A DNA stretch of 64,000 nt, from the NCBI GenBank assembly GCA_024195265.1, contig JAJLRJ010000004.1, positions 1,311,125 through 1,375,124 on the forward strand, in the 5' to 3' direction. Below, in pieces: positions 13,257 through 21,119 of this stretch; position 1 is the stretch's first letter, and every line of letters starts with the position of its first letter. Under the pieces are notes generated by a model that saw only the letters and a program-made list of their open reading frames with translations, searched no databases and was not told where the DNA came from. This DNA comes from Dendrophyllia cribrosa. Its lineage: Eukaryota > Cnidaria > Anthozoa > Scleractinia > Dendrophylliidae. Made by a program: the position numbers and the translations under genes.

Positions 13257-16028
13257 AAAAAGACAAAAAACAAAACAACAACATCATCAACAACAAAACA
13301 AAGCAAAACGGCCCAAGAGTTTATCTAGTTCGGGGTAACATATATTAATTTTGTTTTACCAATTATATTACCTTCGTCTCCACTGGAAGATATGCAGCGA
13401 TAACCTTTTTCGGTAAAACCCGTTTGACATCTGTGGTTTGAAGGGCAGGGACTGCTTGAGCAGTAGTTCTGGAGAATGGATAATACAACAGTCAAAACTT
13501 CATTTAATGAGAGGAGAACATCATTTTATCTGGGACTTTTACTCGTTTACTCGTCACTTTCTTCAATATAGGTCGAGTCGATTGCCATAGACACTAAACC
13601 ATGCTCTACTTTTACGACAGACAAACTTTGCTTTAGCGTTAATTATATGAAGTAGCATTTGTAAACAGCAGAAAAAACGCGGTTGTAATCTATACAAGTA
13701 CCTAGTGGCATTTAATACTATTGCGACCGGGATTATTGGTTATCTTGGATAGAAAATAGGCGGATTGCGTACCCCCTCTTCCACCACCCCATCAGTAACT
13801 TAAACATTTTTCTTTTTAACGTTAATTTAAAGTAGCAGTTCGATCAAACTTTTAAATTTTGTCTTTTTGAAACGAAATAATGTATTAAGTGACCTGTCCA
13901 AACCGTTTTTCAATCCGATTAAGGGTAAACGTTTCCTTTTTCGGCCATAATTTTCGTATTTGCACGGTCGCCATTATATTTGCATGTTCCTGAAGTTCCT
14001 AAAGATAGCCACCAAAATTGACGTCAGGGAGCCAAAAACTCCTCTCTTGGGAGTTGTTTGTTTTTCAGGGAACGAAACAGAAATGTATCGCTGCCCTTGT
14101 TGTCGTGAGTAATTCAATTGTGATTGTCAGAGAGGAATTTTTGAGTCGGCATACGTCACTTTCGCTGGATATCTTTTGGAGCTTCAGGAACATGTAGATT
14201 AAATGGCGTCCGTAGAAATGTGAAATGTACGCCAAAAGAAACAATCCGTTTCCCCTTGATCGCATTAAAAAACGATTTAGACAGGTTACTAAATACATTA
14301 TTTCCTTTCTAAAAATGCAAAAAAGTGAAATTTAAAAATTTGATCGAACTGGCACTTTAAGCAGAAAATCCAAATTTGGGTAAACATGCATGGAAAAATC
14401 GTGAACAAAAATCTGTCACATGAAAATGTTTCAGAATAAATTTCAGACAAAGTCACGAAGTTTGGTGGTTATAAACATTGAAAGTCAGCTCAGGCAATCC
14501 CCCCCACCCTCGATCCCCCCTCGATCCCCCCTCGATCCCCCACCAGGTATCAATCTTGACAGTTTTACTGACCTGCCACACAGGTTTATATTTGAACCCA
14601 CTCCGTTGAGTAAGATCTTGAGGATGAAGGCTGTCATCTGTACTGCTGAGCTCGCATAAAAAATCCCCGTCTTCCGGTGGTCCGAAATTGACTGACATAC
14701 AGTCGTCATGCACGAAACAGTTTGCTTCACAACCGCTTTCCGATTTCACCTGTACACTCTTAATCACGTGACCCACCAGAGCGTTGTTAATTAATGATGT
14801 TTTGAATTGTATTATTCGACAATCATCTGAGGCCGAGGTGACTTTTATAAATGCTACAAAAAAGACGTGGAAAACCCGTGATTCATGTCGGTTATAATTT
14901 AAGTTTGCATAAATGTCTTAAGTTTTTTAGATAGTTTTCAAACTCATTTTAAAATACTTAAAGATGAGAAAACAAAGGAAATTGCTACCTGACCGTGAAG
15001 GAGATATAGTTATGTGATCGTAATTACCTTAACAGTTGGCGAACTATTGCTTTGAATTTCTCTAAACATAAAATATGAATGATTTGAGAAGCTATACCAA
15101 ACACTCGAAATAGTGTTTTATCACATATTCAAACACTTAGAAATCGATTTAAAAAATAATCGGCTGCGCCTAGTCTTATTAACCCACTTCGCGATGTTTG
15201 GATTCCCAATAAACTCTTCCCGCTTCCACTTTTGGATGCGCTCTTCCTCGTGTTATTATATATAAATATATATTACATCAAAAACGCTGTATCATCTCTA
15301 TTCGCCATTTTTGTTCAGAATATTAGCCTTTTTTAATAGTAAATTTTATAGTTAGTTTTTTTGAAGCACATGTGGCACCACATACAAGATATCAGTTTTT
15401 TTCTGTCACTAAAAGCGAAATATACGTGTCCCGATCCTAATTAAGTTAAAACTGATTATCCCACGTAGAAGAAATTGATTAAGAATAGAGCGCGGCATGA
15501 CATATTTGGCAAATAAAACAATCAATAACGTACAAGGAATTCAGAGAGGAAAACAACCTTAAATTAAATAGAAAATAGCAATTGAATGACATGAAAGTTC
15601 ACATTTGCAAAAATAATGACAAGAGCGTAATTAGTTAGATGATTGCAACTATAGCAACAAAAGAAAAATATTGTTTTGTACAACTGCAGGATTTAAACTT
15701 GACTCGCAAAACTTATTTAGCTTTTTTCAGAGAAAGCAGCTTTAACAACGATTCAGAAAAAAGTTGTTTGAACGTGGCTCAACGTTTTTTAAGCTAATTA
15801 TGCGATGTTAGGTCGAAATATGTAATGTATAGGAATATAAGGCTAATAAAACCGACAAAACTTACAAGCATAGAATGGTACCAGTAGTTTGAAGGATTCT
15901 AAGAGATATTAAAACTTACCGAGTACGTTCTGGCATTTTTCAGTTGAAAGCCAAATTAGAAATACTGCAAGAAAACGAACAGAGATCTTCGAAAAGCTTG
16001 AGGAATAAATCATCGTATGGCTTTCCAT
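10005..16028 (-). CDS. Gene A: secreted PAN/apple + EGF + multi-cbEGF protein (spliced; 3' end not identified)
   Basis: Spliced minus-strand gene inferred from exon phases. Exons, 5' to 3': signal peptide 16028-15920; PAN/apple 14853-14573; EGF-like 13468-13372; calcium-binding EGF exons 13102-12980, 12840-12718, 12453-12331, 10544-10422 and 10130-10005. Junction phases agree (1, 0, 1, then 1 throughout), and most sites are GT...AG with good pyrimidine tracts. The product would enter the secretory pathway and be extracellular, a paralogue of the array genes at 31-64 kb that has gained a cbEGF array. The next exons should lie below 10 kb, where the large inverted repeat intervenes; only the lectin-exon remnant at 3729-3917 is seen there. 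One cbEGF exon (12840-12718) has lost a cysteine. Expression and the 3' end are unknown. Confidence 0.7.
10422..10544 (-). CDS. Gene A calcium-binding EGF exon 4
   Basis: 123-nt phase 1-1 exon with all six cysteines ([30 protein letters not shown]). The acceptor is TTAATCAG and the donor GTAATT. It is the nearest cbEGF exon to the transposon at 10808. Confidence 0.83.
10808..12271. mobile_element. 1.46-kb TIR transposon in a gene A intron, 7-bp target duplication GTAAAAC
   Basis: The left end CACAGGGAACCCAAACGC at 10808 is mirrored by GCGTTTGGGTTCCCTGTG ending at 12271. Terminal inverted repeats run about 260 bp with small differences. GTAAAAC at 10801-10807 and 12272-12278 is the likely target duplication (a 5-bp TAAAA reading is also possible). 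The flanks join into intron sequence (GATGAAATACATG ... TAACTT) shared with the neighbouring cbEGF introns, which supports an insertion. The interior has no recognisable transposase; small ORFs such as 11288-11473 are not convincing. Non-autonomous DNA transposon of uncertain superfamily. Confidence 0.82.
12331..12453 (-). CDS. Gene A calcium-binding EGF exon 3
   Basis: 123 nt, phase 1-1, all six cysteines present ([31 protein letters not shown]). The donor is GTAATC. The intron on its 3' side carries the TIR element at 10808-12271. Confidence 0.83.
12718..12840 (-). CDS. Gene A calcium-binding EGF exon 2, degenerate last cysteine
   Basis: Same length and phase as its neighbours, but the final cysteine codon of the domain is replaced (VGRLGS where the others read DGRLC), and the donor is GTTTAA instead of GTAATC/T. 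The domain would lack one disulfide, so this exon may be decaying or skipped; skipping would keep the frame. Confidence 0.7.
12980..13102 (-). CDS. Gene A calcium-binding EGF exon 1
   Basis: 123 nt, phase 1-1, encoding [26 protein letters not shown] and DGRLC, a full calcium-binding EGF domain. The acceptor TTAATCAG and donor GTAATC match the other cbEGF exons. Confidence 0.83.
   Translation of the reverse strand: MLMNAQMAAMIVTRMQLVQTPLDHLTASARRDIRGMGDCV
13221..13254. repeat. Poly-C tract (34 C)
   Basis: Uninterrupted run of 34 C in the intron between the EGF and first cbEGF exons of gene A, followed by an A-rich stretch. Proline- and glycine-rich ORFs across it are artefacts. Confidence 0.95.
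13372..13468 (-). CDS. Gene A EGF-like exon (short form)
   Basis: Encodes [14 protein letters not shown] and [11 protein letters not shown]. It enters in phase 0 and leaves in phase 1, exactly like the 115-nt EGF exons of genes C, D and F. It is 18 nt shorter and lacks the last two cysteines (RCISSSG where the others have RCICSPG), so the fold is probably incomplete. Confidence 0.75.
14573..14853 (-). CDS. Gene A PAN/apple-domain exon
   Basis: 281-nt exon after acceptor TTTTTTGTAG, with donor GTCAGT. It encodes [36 protein letters not shown] and CELSS, matching the layout of the array PAN exons ([38 protein letters not shown]). PAN/apple domains bind proteins or sugars in secreted proteins. 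Phase 1 in, phase 0 out. Just past the donor, in the intron, is a short CCTCGATCCCC repeat at about 14500-14540. Confidence 0.82.
14854..15919. other. Gene A intron 1
   Basis: AT-rich intron between the signal-peptide and PAN exons. I see no coding sequence or recognisable mobile element in it. Confidence 0.5.
15920..16028 (-). CDS. Gene A first coding exon, signal peptide
   Basis: Starts at ATG 16028-16026 and encodes a polar N-terminus followed by a hydrophobic core [13 protein letters not shown] and a polar TEKCQN, a typical cleavable signal peptide. It ends in phase 1 at donor GTAAGT, in register with the PAN exon. At 36 codons it is twice as long as the 18-codon signal exons of genes B, C and D and is not similar to them in sequence. 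A second in-frame ATG five codons downstream is possible. Confidence 0.72.
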
Positions 16029-16304
16029 GCTCGGAGCTTAACAACGACGCCACTGGAATGAACTTAAATTAACATTACAGCGGAATATAGCTAGATTTAA
16101 TTAATAATTAAAGTTGATAGGTCAAGTAACTGTTTATGATAAACACGCACCACAAATGAAAAACAGTTAATCTTAATTTTCTCAGCTGTCAGCTTTGGCT
16201 TCATTGAGTAACAAAAGTAACCCAATCGAGCACGCCGATCTCCTGTACGTATGTATAATTATTTTCATTGCAGTAAACAGTGTTACACTAAACCGACAAA
16301 GTCA

Positions 16305-16545
16305 AGGTGGGGGAGGGAGAGAGGGGGGAGGGGGGGAGGGAGGGAGGGAGGGAGGGAGGGAGGGAGGGAGGGGGGGGAGGGGAGGGAGGGGTTTTGAGGG
16401 GAGGGCGGAGGGGAGGGGAGGGGGAGGGGGGAGGGGGGAGGGGGGAGGGGGGAGGGGGGAGGGGGGAGGGGGGAGGGGGGAGGGGGGAGGGGGGAGGGGG
16501 GAGGGGGGAGGGAGGAGGGGGGAGGGGGGAGGGGGGAGGGGGCGT
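16305..16545 (+). repeat. G-rich tandem repeat, (GGGGGGA)n and (GGGA)n
   Basis: About 240 bp of guanine runs: GGGA units first, then roughly 17 GGGGGGA heptamers. It lies about 280-520 bp upstream of gene A's ATG and could form many G-quadruplexes. The several Gly/Arg/Glu-rich and Pro/Ser-rich ORFs over it on both strands are products of the repeat. Confidence 0.95.
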
Positions 16546-16549
16546 AGTG

Positions 16550-17965
16550 AGGGAGGTGAGTTTGGGGTTTGTTTGTGTTAGGATTAAAATAAACGTGAAC
16601 CCTCGAAAAAGCCCCCACCTTTCCCTTTTATGCTTAATTCTGTGACACATGCGTCCCGGCGCGGGCGCTTATTCAAGGATTCTCGGTTGTAAATCACATG
16701 TAGGTTACGGTTCAGTCCTTCTTCCCTGTCGAGTTGGAATTTACAATTGTTGGTTCTGAGGAGGAAGGAAAAACCGAAGGTTCTGGAGAAAAAAAAAAGC
16801 CCTCAGTTTGAGACAAGAGAGAAAGCCAACAGTAAATTTCACCCATATATTGCCTTTAATAATCTCGGTATGAAACATTTATCGACTAGAGCAATATTCA
16901 AAAAACTGACACGATTACCCAATTCCGGAAAAAGCTTTTTTGGTGGTAAAAAATTAAAGCCGAAATTGAAACCAAAACAACAAACTGTAAGTTTCAAGTA
17001 CAATTAAATTGCATTTCAAAAATGATCAAAACAGCGAAATCGATCGCGAAGGCTCTTAATTTCCTAACGATCTGCCATGGGTAGACAACGGGTAGGTTAG
17101 AGGTTATGGAGACTTGTCTTATTGATGAAAGTCTAACTGATACGATGACCCGCACTCTCCGGATCTCAAATCATACCAAGTTTAATTTAAACTGGTGATA
17201 TATTTTACCCTAAGTTGTAAGTTATTTTCACATTGAAAGGCTTGTAAGCAATAACGTTTCTGCTAGTTTATTGTGCTGTATATAAGGTGGTTCTAACTTT
17301 TGAGTCTGTGCATAAAATTTCACATTTCATAGCGTCTGGCCAGATCAGAAAAACAGACGGGAAAAAAGTATGGGTTGCAAAGGCAGATTCTTCGTTATTT
17401 GCAAATTTGTGTCCATGCGTAAAAACTGGTCTTATAGATTTTCCTGATAAACGAGCGCCGAGTACAGCAAACGAATTATTAAATAACCTCTACGTCAAAT
17501 TTTACGGAATTTCACAGAAGAAAACGCGAAAAAATAAGCTGTTTATTTGGCTTTTTTGTGGCTACTACTCCTAAGGAGAGTAGTCACTTTGTCGCCGTGT
17601 TGTAAGAGTGAGTGTAAGTAGTCCTTATCTTCGGATAACGTTCGGAATTACACGATCGGGCTTCGATCGACACCGACACTTGGTGTTTGTATTTTCGTGA
17701 GTATCGTTCTTGACTTATCGTCGACTATCGTGGTTATCGGCGGCAATAGGCATCATGTTTCGAAATTCCGTAATCTCTCGTCTTGTTGTCGACATATTAT
17801 CGATTGCAACGTTCGATTGCATGTGCCTCGCCGTATTTTTACGTGTTGATGAGCTTCGTGTTGGTTGAAGGTAAGCTTTCACTCTATCATAATTATGATT
17901 TTGTGCGTTTTTGCACCAAAAACCATTTTTTCCGGTTTATTTACAGTTTGTGGAGATTTTCCACC
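16550..17965. other. Spacer with two unrecognised ORFs and a possible first exon
   Basis: Two plus-strand open stretches, about 16747-17007 (lysine-rich, with GMKHLSTRAIFKKLTRLP) and 17287-17574 (KTDGKKVWVAKADSSLF), match nothing I know. They could be decayed parts of the adjacent virus-like cluster. Around 17845-17870, ATGAGCTTCGTGTTGGTTGAAG is followed by a good donor GTAAGC, with an acceptor TTTATTTACAG at 17936-17946, so a small 5' exon is possible. Confidence 0.3.
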
Positions 17966-18137
17966 GAGTAGTTGGTTGGGAGGCAGTCAAATACCGTTTT
18001 TTTTGCAGACCCCCCCCCCCCCCCCCCCCTTAGAACTCCGCCCCTCATTGCATTCGGGTCGGAGTTCTAAGGGGGGGGGGGGGGGGGGGGGTCTGCAAAA
18101 AAAACCGGTATTTGACATCCCTCCCAACCAACTACTC
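17966..18137. mobile_element. 172-bp near-perfect hairpin with paired poly-C and poly-G
   Basis: GAGTAGTTGGTTGGGAGG at 17966 is mirrored by CCTCCCAACCAACTACTC ending at 18137. Further in, GCAGAC followed by about 20 C, then TTAGAACTCCG, pairs with CGGAGTTCTAA, about 20 G and GTCTGC. The loop is about 20 nt. Mismatches are few. It is probably a foldback MITE; I see no clear target duplication. It lies just upstream of the zinc-finger ORF. Confidence 0.8.
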
Positions 18138-18256
18138 TGCATACTCTCCCTCAAACCCCGTAAGAGGGGGTCAAATGCGTTTTTTCCCGAGCCCGTCCGC
18201 AACGGCAAGCGAGACATAACCAATTGGAGAAATCCCTACCCTTGGTATATATCACG

Positions 18257-18850
18257 ATGGCGAACAGAGCTATGACTGCTGTTGAGTTCTTGTCCATGAG
18301 AGGAAGCCCTTTGAAAGAAGGCGATGATGTCTTTGCGAAAAACAAAGGAACATTCGAATATAATCCTTGCAGATATTGTGGTTTAAACTTCACACAGGGC
18401 CACTCACTCGTGGAGCATCAAAAATATTCTTGCAAGAAGCTGAAAACAGAAAAACGACCGAAAGTGATTTGCCCTGGTTGCAATCTGGAAGTTTCAAAAA
18501 CAACAGCTTACAAACACAGAAAAAATGGTTGCCCGTCTTTGAAAAGAAATCCTCGAGCTCTTCTCAAACATGAGGCGGATTTGGCGGCACCCCCGAGGGC
18601 TGTTCGAGGTGTTTTTGCTAAGTCAAATGTCAGGTGGCATGAGCTGAATGCATGGCTTGACGAGCAAGAACAAGAACAAAAACCATTTAAAAACAAAAGC
18701 TTAGAGGCTCTTGATCCTTTAAACGACATCCGTGACTTAAGCTTTGTTTCGGATTACATCGCAGGTGGTAAGAAATCACTCGCAACGTTTCAAACGGAGT
18801 TGAGTGGTTATTACCAATTGAAAAAACGTCTGTCCTTTGTATATCAATGA
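18257..18850 (+). CDS. Zinc-finger protein of the virus-like cluster
   Basis: A 197-residue ORF from ATG 18257 (the frame is open a little further upstream, but only with non-ATG starts). It has two zinc-binding modules: CRYCGLNFTQGHSLVEHQ (residues about 37-54, a C2H2-like finger) and CPGCNLEVSKTTAYKHRKNG soon after. Basic linkers follow, and an acidic/polar C-terminal half with a Glu/Gln run. Its TGA stop overlaps the ATG of the YqaJ nuclease (ATGA at 18847-18850), a spacing usual in compact viral genomes and unusual for animal genes. A DNA-binding role is inferred only from the fingers; I do not recognise the full-length family. Confidence 0.6.
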   Translation: MANRAMTAVEFLSMRGSPLKEGDDVFAKNKGTFEYNPCRYCGLNFTQGHSLVEHQKYSCKKLKTEKRPKVICPGCNLEVSKTTAYKHRKNGCPSLKRNPRALLKHEADLAAPPRAVRGVFAKSNVRWHELNAWLDEQEQEQKPFKNKSLEALDPLNDIRDLSFVSDYIAGGKKSLATFQTELSGYYQLKKRLSFVYQ

Positions 18851-19236
18851 TGGCGACAACACAAGTGTTCATGAACTTTCTCAAATCGAGAAACACTGGT
18901 CTGAAACAGAAGAGCGCCGACTGGGTGAGAGCCAGACAAAACTCCATTGGTGCATCAGAGATCTCTGCCTTGACAGGATCGTCGCCGTTTGAATCACGGC
19001 AAAGCTTGCTCATAAAGAAAATACAGCCAACAGATATGCTAAACAATGTGGCTTGTACCTGGGGAAATCTGTTCGAGCCGCTTATTCGCAAGTATTTTGG
19101 GCAAAAACATTCTGTTTCCGTTTTTGGTCACAGCATCTCTCTTAATCTAGCAAGAGATCATCCACTTTATCGAAAGGTCACTTGTAGTCCAGACGGATAT
19201 TTTCTAGACAAAGACAAGGAGCCCAATGGGCTTCGA
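18847..19236 (+). pseudogene. YqaJ/lambda-exonuclease-type viral recombinase, N-terminal part
   Basis: N-terminal section of a YqaJ-family (PD-(D/E)XK, lambda exonuclease-like) nuclease, an enzyme that resects DNA ends for recombination in phages and nucleocytoplasmic large DNA viruses. Visible features are the GASEISALTGSSPFESR block (residues about 36-52), WGNLFEPLIRKYF (about 76-88) and the catalytic CSPDGYF aspartate near residue 120. The sequence leaves the family pattern just after this, at the AACTGGCTCG end of an insertion at 19237; coding resumes at 20343 with the E-x-K motif. The open frame formally runs on to 19293, but those last codons belong to the insertion. The start overlaps the zinc-finger stop by 4 nt. 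The gene is broken as it stands. Confidence 0.78.
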
Positions 19237-19409
19237 AACTGGCTCGTTTGGCCTCAGTTTCCACCCGGTTTTCACTTTAGAGTTTTATATTAGCAAGCCA
19301 CAATATACAATCTAGAATCTATCAATATGCACAGTCCAGTCCCCAGTCCACATTTACATTCCACAGCCCGCTTTAAGCACTCCTTAGGGACGGACCATTT
19401 TATTGTTAA

Positions 19410-19498
<89 letters not shown>

Positions 19499-20342
19499 GG
19501 GGGAGAGGTGGGCAAATACTAAAAACAAATTCCTGCACAGGAAAAGTAAAGAAAAAAAAAATAATGCACAGCGAGCGAAAGGAAAAAAAAGGTATGGCGC
19601 AATCCCGAAAAAAATTCTTGTACAACATCAAGACGGAAAAAAAATTCATGATCAGAAAAATTGCCCAACACCGCCACCAGCCCCCACCCCCCACCCCACA
19701 ACCCCCTTTAGTAGGCTACAGTTTCAGGTCGATATTTTTTCTCTGATCGGCTCGGTATTGTTAGAAAAAACATAAGTTTAGAACTTTGTATATTTTGTTC
19801 GCTTTAAAATCCTTGAAACCACCTACTACAAGGAATCAGGATTGTTTAAACACAGGCATTTTGGAGAATCGGTGATGGGGTTTCGAATAAATTAACAATA
19901 TCAACACGATCGATCAAATAGCGTGACATGAATACGAGATGTGTGGAATTTGAACGTGACTGCACGGAGTAATGCTTGAGATTTGTTTACTCAGCAGTTC
20001 TGTGACGTGCCGGGACGTGTTATATTCAACGATTTATTCGATCTAAACTCGACTGTTTGACAATTGATTTGGTTAGAAAAATTCAACCCGCTTTCCTTTT
20101 ACCAGAAATAGATCACATCCGAAAATCACAGATATTTAATTTTTAACAATTCCGTCGAAATTAGAACGGTAAATATTTGAATTATAGTTGCTGACATCAC
20201 TGATTACGCCATTTCTGAAAACCGGAAGTAAACTAGGTACGGTGTTGGCCGCAGCAAAAGCGATTCCCGGGGCAGGTGACACGACAGAAAAAAAAAAAGG
20301 GGTATTTTAAGAACTGACTCGTCGCAGAGCGACGAGCCAGTT
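19237..20342. mobile_element. 1.1-kb insertion splitting the YqaJ gene, with inverted ends and an 86-bp poly-G
   Basis: Begins AACTGGCTCG at 19237 and ends CGAGCCAGTT at 20342. The right end also forms a palindrome (AACTGACTCGTCGC / GCGACGAGCCAGTT) around an AGA centre. Nuclease motifs are recognisable immediately on both sides. No clear target duplication and no transposase were found. Inside, the string TTAGGGACGGACCATTTTAT next to the G tract resembles the end of the TTA-flanked element at 27823 (GGGACCGATCGTTTATTACG), so a second, partial element may be nested here. Confidence 0.65.
19412..19497. repeat. Poly-G tract (86 G)
   Basis: Uninterrupted run of 86 G inside the insertion in the YqaJ gene, the longest homopolymer in the window. 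ORFs encoding poly-Gly or poly-Pro here are artefacts. Assembly length is uncertain for such tracts. Confidence 0.95.
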
Positions 20343-20690
20343 AATAACACCTTAAGCTTGTTAGAGTTTAAATGTCCGTTCAAGCGAAAAATAGCTATTA
20401 ATAGAATTCCTAGTTATTATAGTGATCAGATACAAACAGGTCTTGCTTTGAGTGGTGATATGGTAAACAAAGGTCTGTTTGTTGACGGCTATTTTAGAAT
20501 GTGCTCTTTAAACCAGATTGATCCAAGTTTGGAACACAATCAGTTTCTAAACGGAGGAAATAAATATAAAACGAAGTGTGACACAACACTTGCGTGGGGA
20601 TTTTGTTATTTATTTAGCAAACGGACGATAACAAAAAAATCAAAGGTCAATCATCGATGTTGGTTCACTCAAATCAAAACAATTATTTGA
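20343..20690 (+). pseudogene. YqaJ-type recombinase, C-terminal part
   Basis: Second section of the nuclease, carrying the catalytic E-x-K as LLEFKCPF followed by IPSYYSDQIQTGLAL, the YxxQ-containing helix typical of the family. Further on, KGLFVDGYF and TTLAWGFCYLFS continue the fold. The frame stops at 20690. Just before the stop, after an A7 run near 20634, another frame opens with VGSLKSKQLFERIMSSIAEKD and leads into the ORF at 20698, so the end of this gene may be frameshifted. It lies 1.1 kb from the N-terminal part because of the insertion at 19237-20342. Confidence 0.75.
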
Positions 20691-20697
20691 GAGAATT

Positions 20698-21099
20698 ATG
20701 TCTTCCATTGCGGAGAAGGACATATGGTGTTGTTATGGTGCTGTAAGGATGTCGTTTAGAAAAAATGACGAAGACGAGGAGTTTTTGCGTTATAATCGTA
20801 TGCAAAAAGTGTTTTCAGAGGGTTCAGAAAGCCCTAAACCAGTGGCTATGTTCGCATGGATGCTTCTGGATATAACTGAGATTTGGGCGCCAAAGCAACC
20901 AAACTTTTTGAATAATATTCAAACGTCGGTCGAGCGCTTTCATAACAGCTTGGCAAGCCTTCGGAAAAAAATAACCGAGCACTCTGAAGAGGCAGCTGAA
21001 AGCTATCACAGCCCTAAGAAAAATGCTGCCGTCGTAAGGGCTGGAGACGAAGAGCAAATGTTTGCATTTCTTATGGATAAACTTTATCAATGTTATTAA
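20698..21099 (+). CDS. Uncharacterised 133-residue ORF, possibly the end of the YqaJ gene
   Basis: Open frame from ATG 20698 with mixed polar composition, an aromatic stretch (MFAWMLLDITEIWAP), a central helix-forming region and a short acidic C-terminus ending LMDKLYQCY. I do not recognise a family. Coding-like sequence in the same frame extends upstream of the ATG to about 20660, overlapping the end of the nuclease frame, which suggests the two were once one ORF joined across a frameshift in an A-rich run. It converges on the VLTF3-like gene with only 20 bp between stop codons. Confidence 0.5.
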   Translation: MSSIAEKDIWCCYGAVRMSFRKNDEDEEFLRYNRMQKVFSEGSESPKPVAMFAWMLLDITEIWAPKQPNFLNNIQTSVERFHNSLASLRKKITEHSEEAAESYHSPKKNAAVVRAGDEEQMFAFLMDKLYQCY

Positions 21100-21119
21100 T
21101 AGCTGCTTTCCAATACCAT

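Noticed and set aside
13031..13348. ORF with a proline run on the plus strand
   Set aside because: Spans a cbEGF exon in the wrong strand and a poly-C tract.
16195..16650. Gly/Arg/Glu-rich and Pro/Ser-rich ORFs on both strands
   Set aside because: Products of the GGGGGGA repeat; no domain and no codon bias.
19290..19746. Poly-Gly and poly-Pro ORFs
   Set aside because: Caused by the 86-G run.
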